A stretch of 62,373 bases of DNA from Bacillus subtilis (GTDB lineage: Bacteria > Bacillota > Bacilli > Bacillales > Bacillaceae_C). The notes under the pieces are model-generated. The model made no database searches, was not told where the DNA came from, and worked only from the letters and a program-made list of their open reading frames with translations. Position numbers and translations under genes: made by a program. The stretch spans positions 1 to 62,373 of the forward strand of contig NZ_VTQV01000023.1 in the NCBI RefSeq assembly GCF_008764245.1, read 5' to 3'. Below are positions 50,460 through 59,090 of the stretch, piece after piece. Positions within the stretch are counted from its first letter, which is position 1. Each line of letters starts with the position of its first letter.

Positions 50460-52067
50460 TTGAAACATCAAAACAAAATCAAAATCGTTCTTTTTATTGC
50501 TGTTTGTGGTGTGTTCATTTTTATAGCAAAAAGTCAGGTCTGGCTCCCTATCTCAACAAAAGCTGGCGGATTCACCATCACAATGGAAAGCAATTTTCCG
50601 CAACTTAGAACCGTTGTATTGGAAAAGGAATCTATCTATTCTGCGTTTAGTCAGCAACCACCCGATCCTGTTAACGAGTCGGCCACCATAGCTGAAAAAA
50701 TCAATTCGATTTTACAGAACCCGCGTCTTGATGGGGTTATTACGGGGATCAGTGTTCGAAAAGCAGACAGCGGTGAACTGATCTATTCGCATAATGGTCA
50801 AACTCAATTACGTCCGGCCTCTAACCTGAAACTGCTGACCACTGCAACAGCTATGGAAGTGTTAGGACCTGACTACCAATTTTCTACGGAAATTTTAACA
50901 GATGGAAAAATAAAAAAAGGCGTATTGCACGGAAATTTGTACATCAAGGGAAAAGGCGATCCAACCCTTCTGCAAAAGGATTTAGAGGCATTTGCTTTAA
51001 AATTAAAGAAGAAGGGGATCAAAAAGATTCAAGGCGATATTATTGGGGATGATAGCTGGTATGATGATGTCCGCTATTCCCAAGATTTAATCTGGTCTGA
51101 TGAATCGTATTATTATGGTGGGCAAATTTCAGCCCTTACGATTTCCCCTGACGAGGACTATAATGCAGGCAGTCTAATACTGGATGTAGAGCCAGGAAAA
51201 AAAGAGGGAGCGCCTCCCATTATGGAGATAAAGCCTAAGTCAGACTATGTGGAAATTGTCAATCAAGCAAAAACAGTAGCCAAGGAAAAGCCTGAGCCTG
51301 ATGATCTTTCGATTGTAAGAGAACATGGGACCAATCGGATCATCATTCAAGGAGATGTTCCGCTTGAAACAGCAAAAACAAGGGTGGAAATGGCGGTTTG
51401 GGAACCGACTGATTATGTTGTCAATTTAATGGGAGTGGCTTTGAAGGATAAGAAAATCGCTTGGAATGGAAAAGAAAGGACAGGGATTACACCAGAGTCT
51501 GCTGTTGTTTTAGTTTCCAAAAAATCTATGCGATTACAAGATTTATTGATCCCCTTTATGAAACTAAGTAATAATATTCATGCGGAAATATTGGTGAAGG
51601 AAATGGGGAAAGTGATTCATGATGAAGGGAGTTGGGCCAGTGGACTAGCTGTCATGGAAGTGACGCTTGCTGATTTCGGATTAAATATCGACCAAATTTT
51701 ATTACGTGATGGATCAGGGATTTCTGATAAAAATCTGCTCCCGCCGAATGAATTAACAAAATTACTATTTGAAGTCCAAAAAAAGAGCTGGTACCCCGCC
51801 TTTGAAGCATCCCAACCGATTGCAGGTGAACCAGGTAAAATGGTCGGGGGAACTTTACGCTATCGTATGACAGATGAAGTGCTGAAAGGAAAGGTGAAGG
51901 CAAAGACAGGCTCCCTTACAGGCGTAAGCACCCTCTCAGGATATGTGACAAATACAAACGGAGAAAAGCTGATTTTTTCTATTATGATGAATAATTACAT
52001 ACAAGGATCTATGAGTAAAATCCAGGATGAAATTTGTCAAATGCTCGCAGAAGCTACTTTAGAATAA
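50460..52067 (+). CDS. PBP4-type D-alanyl-D-alanine carboxypeptidase/endopeptidase
   Basis: A class C low-molecular-weight penicillin-binding protein (S13 family) that trims peptidoglycan peptides outside the membrane. The 535-residue protein has an N-terminal membrane anchor or signal (KIVLFIAVCGVFIFIA), then the active-site SxxK in ASNLKLLTTA near residue 125, SxN in KLSNNIHAE near 365, and KTG in VKAKTGSLTGVS near 480. Between the first and second motifs is the long insertion typical of PBP4/DacC. TTG 50460 is preferred because GGGAAGG is 10 bases upstream. Confidence 0.92.
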   Translation: MKHQNKIKIVLFIAVCGVFIFIAKSQVWLPISTKAGGFTITMESNFPQLRTVVLEKESIYSAFSQQPPDPVNESATIAEKINSILQNPRLDGVITGISVRKADSGELIYSHNGQTQLRPASNLKLLTTATAMEVLGPDYQFSTEILTDGKIKKGVLHGNLYIKGKGDPTLLQKDLEAFALKLKKKGIKKIQGDIIGDDSWYDDVRYSQDLIWSDESYYYGGQISALTISPDEDYNAGSLILDVEPGKKEGAPPIMEIKPKSDYVEIVNQAKTVAKEKPEPDDLSIVREHGTNRIIIQGDVPLETAKTRVEMAVWEPTDYVVNLMGVALKDKKIAWNGKERTGITPESAVVLVSKKSMRLQDLLIPFMKLSNNIHAEILVKEMGKVIHDEGSWASGLAVMEVTLADFGLNIDQILLRDGSGISDKNLLPPNELTKLLFEVQKKSWYPAFEASQPIAGEPGKMVGGTLRYRMTDEVLKGKVKAKTGSLTGVSTLSGYVTNTNGEKLIFSIMMNNYIQGSMSKIQDEICQMLAEATLE

Positions 52068-52070
52068 TGT

Positions 52071-52110
52071 GTCCGTTTTTCAAACATACTTGAAGAGCGG
52101 ACTCTTTTTT
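52071..52110 (+). terminator. terminator after the PBP4-type gene
   Basis: GTCCG and TTTCAA pair with TTGAA and CGGAC (52071-52102) and CTCTTTTTT follows. Confidence 0.8.
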
Positions 52111-52129
52111 ATTTCCCTTATATTGAAAT

Positions 52130-52159
52130 TATATTATATTTAATATAAAATATAATATA
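52130..52159. promoter_or_regulatory. AT-only 12-bp palindrome before marR-ftsH2
   Basis: TATATTATATTT (52130-52141) is followed after AATATA by its exact complement AAATATAATATA (52148-52159). It lies in the promoter region of the MarR-like gene and would be a reasonable autoregulatory operator. Low complexity means chance symmetry is not excluded. Confidence 0.5.
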
Positions 52160-52207
52160 TATACTTTATATGTATTATGAATCATAGGTGGATGGGGGAT
52201 TTTTTGT

Positions 52208-52660
52208 ATGGATTTGGAGGAGTTTAAACAATATCTCTGGGATTATTCAAGGGAAATTAATGAAAATACGAATAAAGTGTTTAATCCAATTATTGAACAG
52301 TTTGGACTGACGACACTTCAGTTTCGGATTCTTATGGAAATTCGCCAAAGTGGCTCCCATACGATCGGGAGTCTTGCGAATGAAATAAAAATGGCAGGTA
52401 CAAATATCTCTACAATGTGTAAGAAGCTGGAGAAAATGGAGTTGTTGGAGCGGATTAGAAAGCCTGAGGATGAAAGGGTTGTATTGGTGATCCTTACGCA
52501 AAAAGGAAAAGAAATTGTCACAGAAATTGATCAAGTAATCATTAAGAAAATCAGCTTATATACAAAATCAGAATCTGAGCAAACTATGGATGAGATCATT
52601 ATTGGTTTAAAACAATTAAATAAGTTATTACAAAAAATGGGACAAACTGTAAAATCATAA
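52208..52660 (+). CDS. MarR-family transcriptional regulator
   Basis: A 150-residue winged-helix regulator. The DNA-binding region is TLQFRILMEIRQSGSHTIGSLANEIKMAGTN and STMCKKLEKMELLERIRKPEDERVVLVILT with the wing Asp-Glu-Arg. A long dimerisation helix follows. It stands 22 bases before an extra ftsH gene, with the AT palindrome upstream, so control of this pair is inferred. The ligand is unknown. Confidence 0.9.
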   Translation: MDLEEFKQYLWDYSREINENTNKVFNPIIEQFGLTTLQFRILMEIRQSGSHTIGSLANEIKMAGTNISTMCKKLEKMELLERIRKPEDERVVLVILTQKGKEIVTEIDQVIIKKISLYTKSESEQTMDEIIIGLKQLNKLLQKMGQTVKS

Positions 52661-52682
52661 TCAGAATAAGGAGAAAACATAT

Positions 52683-54518
52683 ATGAAAATACAAAAGAAT
52701 CCGAAGAAGCCACTGATCTATTATATTTTAATATCTGTTTTAGTGGTGATGGTCCTAAATGCTTTTGTCTTTCCTTCTATTATTCAGCAAAGGATATCAG
52801 AAGTGGATTATGGGACCTTCTTAAAACAAATTGAACAAGGGAACGTGAGTACCGTTGAAATACAAGATAATCAAATTGGCTATACCGTTGTAGATGGGAG
52901 TGGTAGGGAAAAGGTTTATGTTACGGGTCGTATGGATGATCCAGACCTTGTGAATCGACTATATGATGCGGATGTCGAGTTTACAAAGGTAGTCCCGAAA
53001 GAAGCCTCCCCGCTTTTAAAATTTATATTAGCCTGGATTTTGCCTTTAGTCATTTTTATCGCACTTGGACAATTTTTCGCCCGTAAATTAGCTGGGAAAA
53101 TGGGTGGTGGCGCGAATGCCATGACTTTTGGAAAAAGCAAAGCGAAAGTCTATGTAGAAGCGCAAACAGGTAAAACATTCGCAGATGTCGCTGGACAAGA
53201 AGAAGCGAAGGAAGCCTTACAGGAAATTGTTGATTTTCTTCACAATCCAAAAAAATACCAAGAAATTGGCGCTAATATTCCAAAAGGAGCATTATTAGTA
53301 GGGCCACCTGGAACAGGGAAAACCTTATTAGCCAAAGCAGTGGCCGGTGAATCTAAAGTTCCCTTCTTCTCTATCTCGGGATCGGAATTTGTGGAAATGT
53401 TTGTCGGAATGGGAGCAGCAAGAGTGAGAGACCTATTTAAACAAGCACAAGAGAAGGCACCATGTATTGTTTTTATCGATGAAATTGACACAATTGGAAA
53501 AAGCCGAACTTCAGGAGGACCAAGTGGAAATGATGAGAGAGAACAAACTTTAAACCAGCTATTAACCGAAATGGATGGTTTTGATGCAGATAAAGGAGTC
53601 GTTATTTTAGCGGCAACGAACAGACCTGAAACATTAGATAAAGCATTACTTAGACCAGGAAGATTTGATCGCCGTGTGCCAGTGGAGTTACCCGATCTTT
53701 TAGGACGAGAACAAGTATTAAAAGTGCATGCGGAGAAAGTAAAAATGGCAGACGATGTGGACTTTAATGCGATTGCGAGAGCGACATCTGGAGCATCTGG
53801 GGCTGACTTAGCCAATATGATTAATGAAGGAGCGCTTCGTGCCGTAAAAATGGGACGGAAAGAAGTGAATCAAAGTGATTTGGAAGAATCGGTTGAGGTT
53901 GTTTTAGCAGGATATCAGAGAAAAAATACCCTCATTTCGATGAAAGATAAATTAACCATTTCATACCATGAAATTGGCCATGCGCTAGTTGCTGCTAAAC
54001 AAAGCCATTCTGCCCCTGTTCATAAAATCACCATTATCCCAAGGACTTCCGGTGCTCTAGGCTATACGATGCAGGTCGAGGAAGGCGAAAAAGTACTCAT
54101 GAGTAAAGAAGAGGCTTTGGATAAAATCACTACCTTTATGGGAGGGCGTGCGGCTGAAGAAGTCATTTTTAACCGGGTAACCTCAGGCGCCTCCAATGAT
54201 ATTGAACAGGCTACAAAAATTGCGAGATCCATGGTGACGCGATTTGGAATGAGTGAAGAGTTTGATATGATGGCACTTGAAACGGTTAATAATCCTTATT
54301 TAGGTGGAGATACATCCCTCTTGGTTTCATCTGAAACAGCAGCCAAAATTGATGATGAGGTCTTAAAAATCATCAAAACTTGTCACCAGAAGGCGATTCA
54401 AATTTTAGAGGACAACAAGCAAAAATTACATGAGCTTACAAAATATTTATTAGAAAGAGAAACAATCACTGGCGAAGAGTTTATGACCATTTTAGAAGCG
54501 AAAGAGTCAAATCTGTAA
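52683..54518 (+). CDS. FtsH-type membrane AAA+ zinc protease, second copy
   Basis: A 611-residue FtsH-like protease that pulls membrane and soluble proteins into a zinc active site. Two membrane segments (residues about 12-32 and 113-133) enclose an outer domain. The AAA+ module has Walker A VGPPGTGKTLLAKA, Walker B IVFIDEIDTIG and the SRH ATNRPETLDKALLRPGRFDRR. The peptidase motif is HEIGH near residue 425 (HEAGH in the main FtsH), with the third ligand region DIEQAT. The usual FtsH lies near tilS-hpt in Bacillus, so this is probably an accessory copy. It lacks the long acidic C-terminal tail. Confidence 0.92.
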   Translation: MKIQKNPKKPLIYYILISVLVVMVLNAFVFPSIIQQRISEVDYGTFLKQIEQGNVSTVEIQDNQIGYTVVDGSGREKVYVTGRMDDPDLVNRLYDADVEFTKVVPKEASPLLKFILAWILPLVIFIALGQFFARKLAGKMGGGANAMTFGKSKAKVYVEAQTGKTFADVAGQEEAKEALQEIVDFLHNPKKYQEIGANIPKGALLVGPPGTGKTLLAKAVAGESKVPFFSISGSEFVEMFVGMGAARVRDLFKQAQEKAPCIVFIDEIDTIGKSRTSGGPSGNDEREQTLNQLLTEMDGFDADKGVVILAATNRPETLDKALLRPGRFDRRVPVELPDLLGREQVLKVHAEKVKMADDVDFNAIARATSGASGADLANMINEGALRAVKMGRKEVNQSDLEESVEVVLAGYQRKNTLISMKDKLTISYHEIGHALVAAKQSHSAPVHKITIIPRTSGALGYTMQVEEGEKVLMSKEEALDKITTFMGGRAAEEVIFNRVTSGASNDIEQATKIARSMVTRFGMSEEFDMMALETVNNPYLGGDTSLLVSSETAAKIDDEVLKIIKTCHQKAIQILEDNKQKLHELTKYLLERETITGEEFMTILEAKESNL

Positions 54519-54525
54519 AATGAGA

Positions 54526-54556
54526 GAGATCCAACTGGTCATTGGGTCTCCTTTTT
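54526..54556 (+). terminator. terminator after the second ftsH
   Basis: GAGATCCAA pairs with TTGGGTCTC (one G-T pair) around CTGGTCA and CTTTTT follows. Confidence 0.85.
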
Positions 54557-54590
54557 GAGTAAATAGGCATTGGGAATGGAAAAAGTATCG

Positions 54591-54770
54591 CGCCGTCCTC
54601 GTTTCCAGGGAAACAGAAGAAAAAGGGGAGGGCGAGAGTCATGGCTGTCCCCGTTTTGGAAGGAAACGCAGAAAAGGGGCACGGCGAGAGGTGCGGCTGT
54701 CCCCGTTTTGGAAGGAAACACAGAAAAGGGGCACGGCGAGAGGTGCGGCCGTCCCCGTTTTGGAGAAAAG
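54591..54770. repeat. tandem 52-base GC-rich repeat, about 3.5 units
   Basis: Units begin at 54591, 54643, 54695 and 54747, exactly 52 bases apart. The core is G(C/T)CGTCCCCGTTTTGGA, AGGAAACACAGAAAAGGGG and CACGGCGAGAGGTGCGG. The first unit is diverged and the last is cut short. Each carries CCCCGTTTT and AAAAGGGG, so every unit can form a hairpin. No genuine gene overlaps it. Confidence 0.8.
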
Positions 54771-54872
54771 GGACAAGACATAATTTAGATTTTTAATAGC
54801 CGGTTATGTGAGGAAGTCATTCTGTGGTAATATCTAACTAGAATAACCAATGAATGAAGGGAGAAATGAAAA

Positions 54873-55082
54873 GTGGCTGAGATTAAATTTGAAATCACTG
54901 AGCAAATTGCCGTTCTTTCAGAGTCACCAAAGGGTTGGACAAAAGAACTTAATCTCATTAGCTGGAATGGGCGAGAACCGAAATACGATATTCGTGATTG
55001 GGCCCCCAACCATGAAAAAATGGGGAAAGGTGTCACATTGAGTGAGGCAGAACTTGAAAAGCTAAAGGATGCATTAAAATAG
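54873..55082 (+). CDS. PC4/YdbC-family ssDNA-binding protein
   Basis: A 69-residue protein of the YdbC branch of the PC4 (transcriptional coactivator p15) family, which binds single-stranded DNA as a dimer. The sequence has the conserved KGWTKELNLISWNGREPKYDIRDW (split over residues 20-43) and GKGVTLSEAELEKL. GTG 54873 follows GAAGGGAG. It is a monocistronic small gene between the tandem repeats and the intergenic repeat. Confidence 0.88.
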   Translation: MAEIKFEITEQIAVLSESPKGWTKELNLISWNGREPKYDIRDWAPNHEKMGKGVTLSEAELEKLKDALK

Positions 55083-55130
55083 GAATACACGATCCGACTT
55101 TTATATTTCCTTTTTAACGAGATAAGAAAG

Positions 55131-55331
55131 TTGGCTAGTGTTTGGATCTAGCTCCAGCGCCTAGCCCCTCGAGGTCAATTAACCTGAGCCAATAAAAGTC
55201 AAAACCGGACTTTTCTTGGCTCAGAACATTTGCTTGTCGGAGGGCAACAGGATGTTGGTCAGAAAGGCGTTGCGCCAGGACGGCGCGAACTTAGCATTTC
55301 TTCCTATTCCCAAGGCGCTTGCGCTTTTCTT
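55131..55331 (+). repeat. full copy of the ~200-bp intergenic repeat family
   Basis: It begins TTGGCTAGTGTTTGGATC and TAGCTCCAGCGCCTAGC and ends GGCGCTTGCGCTTTTCTT. The middle has CAACAGGATGTTGG and GTTGCGCCAGGACGGCGC. A portion not in the other copies (ACCTGAGCCAATAAAAGTC... with the inverted GACTTTTC...TTGGCTCAG) forms a long hairpin at about 55181-55225. It ends 28 bases before rlmCD. Confidence 0.8.
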
Positions 55332-55358
55332 AAGACATTTTGGAAAAGGACGACAGCA

Positions 55359-56738
55359 ATGGCGAAAGTACAATTACCAGTTCAAAAAAATCAAATCATT
55401 GAGGTTACCTTTGAAGATTTAACCCATGATGGCAATGGGGTAGCTAAGGTGGATGGTTATCCACTATTTATTGCCAATGGCCTCCCAGGCGAAAGGGCGA
55501 AAGTGAAGGTCACCAAACTGAATAAAGGCTATGGCTTTGCGAAAATCTTGGAAATCTATGAAAAAAGTCGGTATCGGGTAATCCCCGAATGTCCGATTTA
55601 TGAGGAATGTGGCGGCTGCCAGCTTCAGCATTTAAGCTATGAAGGACAATTGATTGCCAAGGAAAAACAAGTTCGTGATGTAATGCGGCGGATCGGAAAA
55701 ATAGAGAATGTCACCATACATCCTGTTCTTGGCATGGAAAGTCCATGGCGATATCGCAATAAATCACAGGTCCCAATTGGTGAAAGGGAAGGTGGCTTAA
55801 TCGGCGGGTTTTACCGACAACGTACACATGACATTATTGATATGAAAGAATGTTTGATTCAAGTCGAGGAAAATGATCATGTTTTGAAAAAGGTAAAAGA
55901 GATATGTGGAAAATATGGGATCAAACCATATGATGAAAAATCCCATAAGGGTGTGCTTCGCCATGTGATGGCTCGCTATGGCAAAATAAGTGGTGAAACG
56001 ATGATCGTACTTATAACGAAAACGGCGGAATTACCGAATCGGAAAAAAATTATTGCGGAATTGGTGGCGACCATTCCAAACCTCAAATCGATTGTGCAAA
56101 ACGTGAATTCGAAACGGACCAATGTCATTTTCGGAAATGAGACAAAGGTGCTGTGGGGCAGGGAAACCATCACTGATTCAATTGGAGAGATTCAATTCGC
56201 GATATCCGCACGCTCTTTTTACCAAGTCAACCCGGAACAAACAAAGGTATTATATGAAAAAGCATTAGAATATGCGGGACTGACTGGTGCAGAAACCGTG
56301 ATTGACGCATACTGTGGGATTGGCACGATTTCGCTTTTTCTCGCGCAAAAAGCGAAGAAAGTGTATGGAGTCGAAATTATCCCCGAAGCAATTGATGATG
56401 CCAGAAGGAATGCTCAATTAAATGGTGTAGAAAATGTTGAATTCGCAGTGGGAGAAGCTGAAAAGATCATCCCTAACTGGTACAAGCAAGGCATCGAAGC
56501 AGATGTCCTTGTCGTGGACCCGCCTCGGAAAGGCTGTGACCAAGCCCTTTTAGACACGATCATGCAAATGAAGCCGAAGAAAGTTGTGTATGTATCATGT
56601 AACCCAGCTACACTTGCCCGCGATTTACGCATACTGGAAGATGGCGGCTATCAGACTTTAGAAGTCCAACCTGTGGATATGTTTCCGATGACGGCGCACG
56701 TGGAGTGTGTATCGTTGCTACAAAGAGAAACTATATAG
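55359..56738 (+). CDS. rlmCD: 23S rRNA (uracil-5-)-methyltransferase RlmCD
   Basis: RlmCD (B. subtilis YefA) methylates two uridines of 23S rRNA with S-adenosylmethionine. The 459-residue protein has an N-terminal TRAM domain ([18 protein letters not shown]), the four iron-sulfur cysteines ([11 protein letters not shown] plus a Cys in MKECLIQ), the SAM site [26 protein letters not shown] and the catalytic Cys in [15 protein letters not shown] 55359 has AAAAGGA upstream; earlier in-frame codons run through the repeat. The C-terminus [13 protein letters not shown] is where ICE insertions occur in related genes. Confidence 0.95.
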   Translation: MAKVQLPVQKNQIIEVTFEDLTHDGNGVAKVDGYPLFIANGLPGERAKVKVTKLNKGYGFAKILEIYEKSRYRVIPECPIYEECGGCQLQHLSYEGQLIAKEKQVRDVMRRIGKIENVTIHPVLGMESPWRYRNKSQVPIGEREGGLIGGFYRQRTHDIIDMKECLIQVEENDHVLKKVKEICGKYGIKPYDEKSHKGVLRHVMARYGKISGETMIVLITKTAELPNRKKIIAELVATIPNLKSIVQNVNSKRTNVIFGNETKVLWGRETITDSIGEIQFAISARSFYQVNPEQTKVLYEKALEYAGLTGAETVIDAYCGIGTISLFLAQKAKKVYGVEIIPEAIDDARRNAQLNGVENVEFAVGEAEKIIPNWYKQGIEADVLVVDPPRKGCDQALLDTIMQMKPKKVVYVSCNPATLARDLRILEDGGYQTLEVQPVDMFPMTAHVECVSLLQRETI

Positions 56739-56886
56739 AAATCCTTAGTTTTAAACACTTTCACAAGCATTTCGTGTTTGTAGGAGAAGGTGAAAAAACG
56801 AGGAATAAAGTACTGAAAAACCATATTACTGTTTCGGTGGTAATTGATCTGGGGTGTGGGAACACAATAGAATAAAAATATTGTAA

Positions 56887-56918
56887 GGCGTTCAAATAAA
56901 ATGAACGTCTTTTTTTTT
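56887..56918 (+). terminator. terminator at the left end of the ICE
   Basis: GGCGTTCA pairs with TGAACGTC (one G-T pair) and TTTTTTTTT follows. It separates rlmCD from the methyltransferase gene. Confidence 0.85.
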
Positions 56919-56949
56919 ACGCCTAAAAACGGAGAATGGAAGGTGAAAT

Positions 56950-58011
56950 ATGACGGAACCAACGTTAGGAAGTTTATTTGATGGTATCGGTGTATTTCCA
57001 TTAGCTGCTTCTCGTTACGAGATTCAACCAATATGGGCAAGCGAAATTGAAAAAGCACCTATATCTATTACGAAGCGACATTTTCCTAACATACATCATT
57101 TAGGAGATATTACAAAGGTAAATGGTGGAGAAATACCACCTGTTCATATCATTACATTTGGTTCACCTTGTCAGAACTTATCCAATATTGGTAAACGAGA
57201 AGGTCTTACAGGAAGTCAATCGAGTTTATTTTATCATGCAATCCGAATTATTGAAGAAATGAGGTGTGCAACGAATGGAACATATCCAGTTATCGCTGTT
57301 TGGGAAAACGTCATGGGAGCTTTTTCAACAAATAACCGGCTGGATTTTAAAGCCGTGTTGGAGTCGTTCACAAAAACCGAAATTCCAATTCCTGCTTCTA
57401 GAGAATGGGCAAATGCAGGAATGGTCCGAGGGGAGGATGTTGAAGTGTGTTGGCGACTCTTGGATGCCCGATATTGGGGAAAGCCCACGCTCCCTCAAAG
57501 AAGAAGACGTATCTTCCTCGTGGCAGATTTTGGAGGAAACCGTGCCAGAGAAATATTATTTAAAGCCCGCGATTTGCAATCGTTTCCTACGTCTTGCGGA
57601 AAAGACAGGCTGTCCTCCACCAGCACCAGTCGAATATCTGCTCCTAAAACAAGGGGGAAATTACCCATCGTCCGTCCCTTTCAAGAAAGACGCATGCGAA
57701 GTGCCGCGAAAGACAAAAACAAAACAGGATTCCATGGAAGTTTTGGACAAACACATGACCCTTTTCCCACTTTGCTCGCAGGCTCTGTAAATTATTTTTC
57801 ATTTTGGTATGAAGGAGAAGAAAAAGAAGGATTTATTCGTCAGCTTACCCCATTAGAATGTGAACGTTTGATGGGATTACCAGAGGGTTGGACAGCTTTA
57901 GGACACAAAGATGAAGCAATTAGTGATTATGCAAGATACAAAGCCCTTGGAAATGCGATAGCTGTACCATGTGCAACATATATTATGGCTGGTATTGCGG
58001 AATTTTTATAG
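56950..58011 (+). CDS. C5-cytosine DNA methyltransferase (ICE-borne)
   Basis: A 353-residue DNA (cytosine-5) methyltransferase. Motif I is LGSLFDGIGVFPLAA, motif IV holds the catalytic Cys in TFGSPCQNLS near residue 78, motif VI is VWENVMGAF, motif VIII is PQRRRRIFLVADF and motifs IX-X are LTPLECERLMGLPEGW and YKALGNAIAVPCATYI. No restriction endonuclease gene is beside it, so it is probably a solitary enzyme that marks the element. It may help it avoid host restriction; this is inference. It has AATGGAAGG before ATG 56950. Confidence 0.9.
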   Translation: MTEPTLGSLFDGIGVFPLAASRYEIQPIWASEIEKAPISITKRHFPNIHHLGDITKVNGGEIPPVHIITFGSPCQNLSNIGKREGLTGSQSSLFYHAIRIIEEMRCATNGTYPVIAVWENVMGAFSTNNRLDFKAVLESFTKTEIPIPASREWANAGMVRGEDVEVCWRLLDARYWGKPTLPQRRRRIFLVADFGGNRAREILFKARDLQSFPTSCGKDRLSSTSTSRISAPKTRGKLPIVRPFQERRMRSAAKDKNKTGFHGSFGQTHDPFPTLLAGSVNYFSFWYEGEEKEGFIRQLTPLECERLMGLPEGWTALGHKDEAISDYARYKALGNAIAVPCATYIMAGIAEFL

Positions 58012-58088
58012 ATAAACAAACTAACGTGTGACAAATTCTGTCTGTCATGCTTTTTTTATTGCTTCATCCATGAAGGAGTGTGGTTTCT

Positions 58089-58274
58089 TTGGAAGAGAAT
58101 GAAACAAAGGTGATGGAATGGATTGAGGACCATTTTGTAATAAATGAAATTGAAATAGAAGATTTTCCATTCTTTCCTTGTGGGAAATTGATTCGTGATA
58201 AAAATGAAGAAGCGATGATTGTGTTTTGGTGTGTCATTTATGGGCGTGTGGATTATCGACTACAAGAAGCATAG
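58089..58274 (+). CDS. small acidic ICE protein of unknown function
   Basis: A 61-residue acidic protein (many Glu, with NEIEIEDFPFFPCGKLIRDK and VFWCVIYGRVDYRL). AAGGAG at 58073-58078 is 10 bases from TTG 58089, while GTG 58080 is too close. The gene lies between the methyltransferase and the first DUF961 gene. I recognise no domain. The gap 58275-58381 after it has no gene. Confidence 0.55.
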   Translation: MEENETKVMEWIEDHFVINEIEIEDFPFFPCGKLIRDKNEEAMIVFWCVIYGRVDYRLQEA

Positions 58275-58381
58275 GAGTGATTCATTCATGAAAATGTATT
58301 TTACTCGTTCACCTCCCTTCTGCTCTTGTTTTCCATTTGAATAGATAATCAAAAATTAAAACAAGAAAAGAGGGCTATATC

Positions 58382-58696
58382 ATGGAATTAAAATATGTGA
58401 TTCCAAATATGGAAAAGACGTTTGGAAATTTAGAATATGCAGGAGAAGGTAAAGTCGAACAGCGACGGATTAATGGACGTATGACCACTCTTTCTAGGAG
58501 TTATAATCTGTATTCCGATATTCAACGGGCAGATGATATTGAAGTGATTCTTCCCCAAGAAGCTGGAGAAAAGTTTTTTGAACATGAGGAAAAAGTAAAA
58601 TTAGTGAATGCAAGAATTACCGCAGAAGGTTATAAAATTGGTGATCGCGGATTTACAAAATATATCTTACATGCAGATGACATGGTCAAAGCATAA
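58382..58696 (+). CDS. DUF961 protein (Tn916 Orf23-like)
   Basis: A 104-residue protein of the DUF961 family, found at the start of the transfer module in Tn916 (Orf23) and ICEBs1. It has LKYVIPNMEKTFGNLEYAG and ends with ILHADDMVKA. The length equals that of Orf23. GAGGGCT precedes ATG 58382. The exact role is not established. Confidence 0.85.
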   Translation: MELKYVIPNMEKTFGNLEYAGEGKVEQRRINGRMTTLSRSYNLYSDIQRADDIEVILPQEAGEKFFEHEEKVKLVNARITAEGYKIGDRGFTKYILHADDMVKA

Positions 58697-58709
58697 GGAG
58701 GAAAAATAG

Positions 58710-59090
58710 ATGAGATTAGCACAAGGTATTGTCATTGATAAGGAAAAAACGTTTGGTTTACTAAAATTTTCAGCATTACGTCGTGAAGTGTTTCTTCAAA
58801 ATGAGGATGGCACGGTATCAAATGAAGTGAAAGAACGCACGTATGATTTAAAGTCTCGTGAACAAGGTCGCATGATTCAAGTTAGTATTCCTGCTTCTGT
58901 GCCTTTGAAAGAATTTGATTATAATGCGGAAGTCGAACTGATTAATCCTGTCGCAGATACCGTCGCAAATGCGACTTTTCGTGGCGCTGATGTCGATTGG
59001 TATATTAAGGCGGATGATTTGGTTTTAAGGGGAAAGACAGGAACAACGGGTAGTAACACTTCAAAAGCTACACCAACAAAGGATAAATAA
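58710..59090 (+). CDS. DUF961 protein (Orf22/YdcP-like)
   Basis: A 126-residue DUF961 protein, the same length as ICEBs1 YdcP and close to Tn916 Orf22. It has LAQGIVIDKEKTFGLLKFS at the start, YDLKSREQGRMIQVSIPASV and VDWYIKADDLVLRG. It overlaps the coupling-protein gene by one base (TAATG). GGAGGAAAA precedes ATG 58710. The order DUF961-DUF961-FtsK-oriT-Rep is that of Tn916. Confidence 0.87.
   Translation: MRLAQGIVIDKEKTFGLLKFSALRREVFLQNEDGTVSNEVKERTYDLKSREQGRMIQVSIPASVPLKEFDYNAEVELINPVADTVANATFRGADVDWYIKADDLVLRGKTGTTGSNTSKATPTKDK

Noticed and set aside
54539-54788. Open frames on both strands across the 52-base repeat array
   Set aside because: They arise because 52-base GC-rich units stay open by chance; the products are low in complexity and have no ribosome site.
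57266-57790. A 174-codon open frame inside the methyltransferase gene
   Set aside because: It overlaps the C5 methyltransferase in another frame; the methyltransferase frame has all catalytic motifs in order and this frame matches no family.
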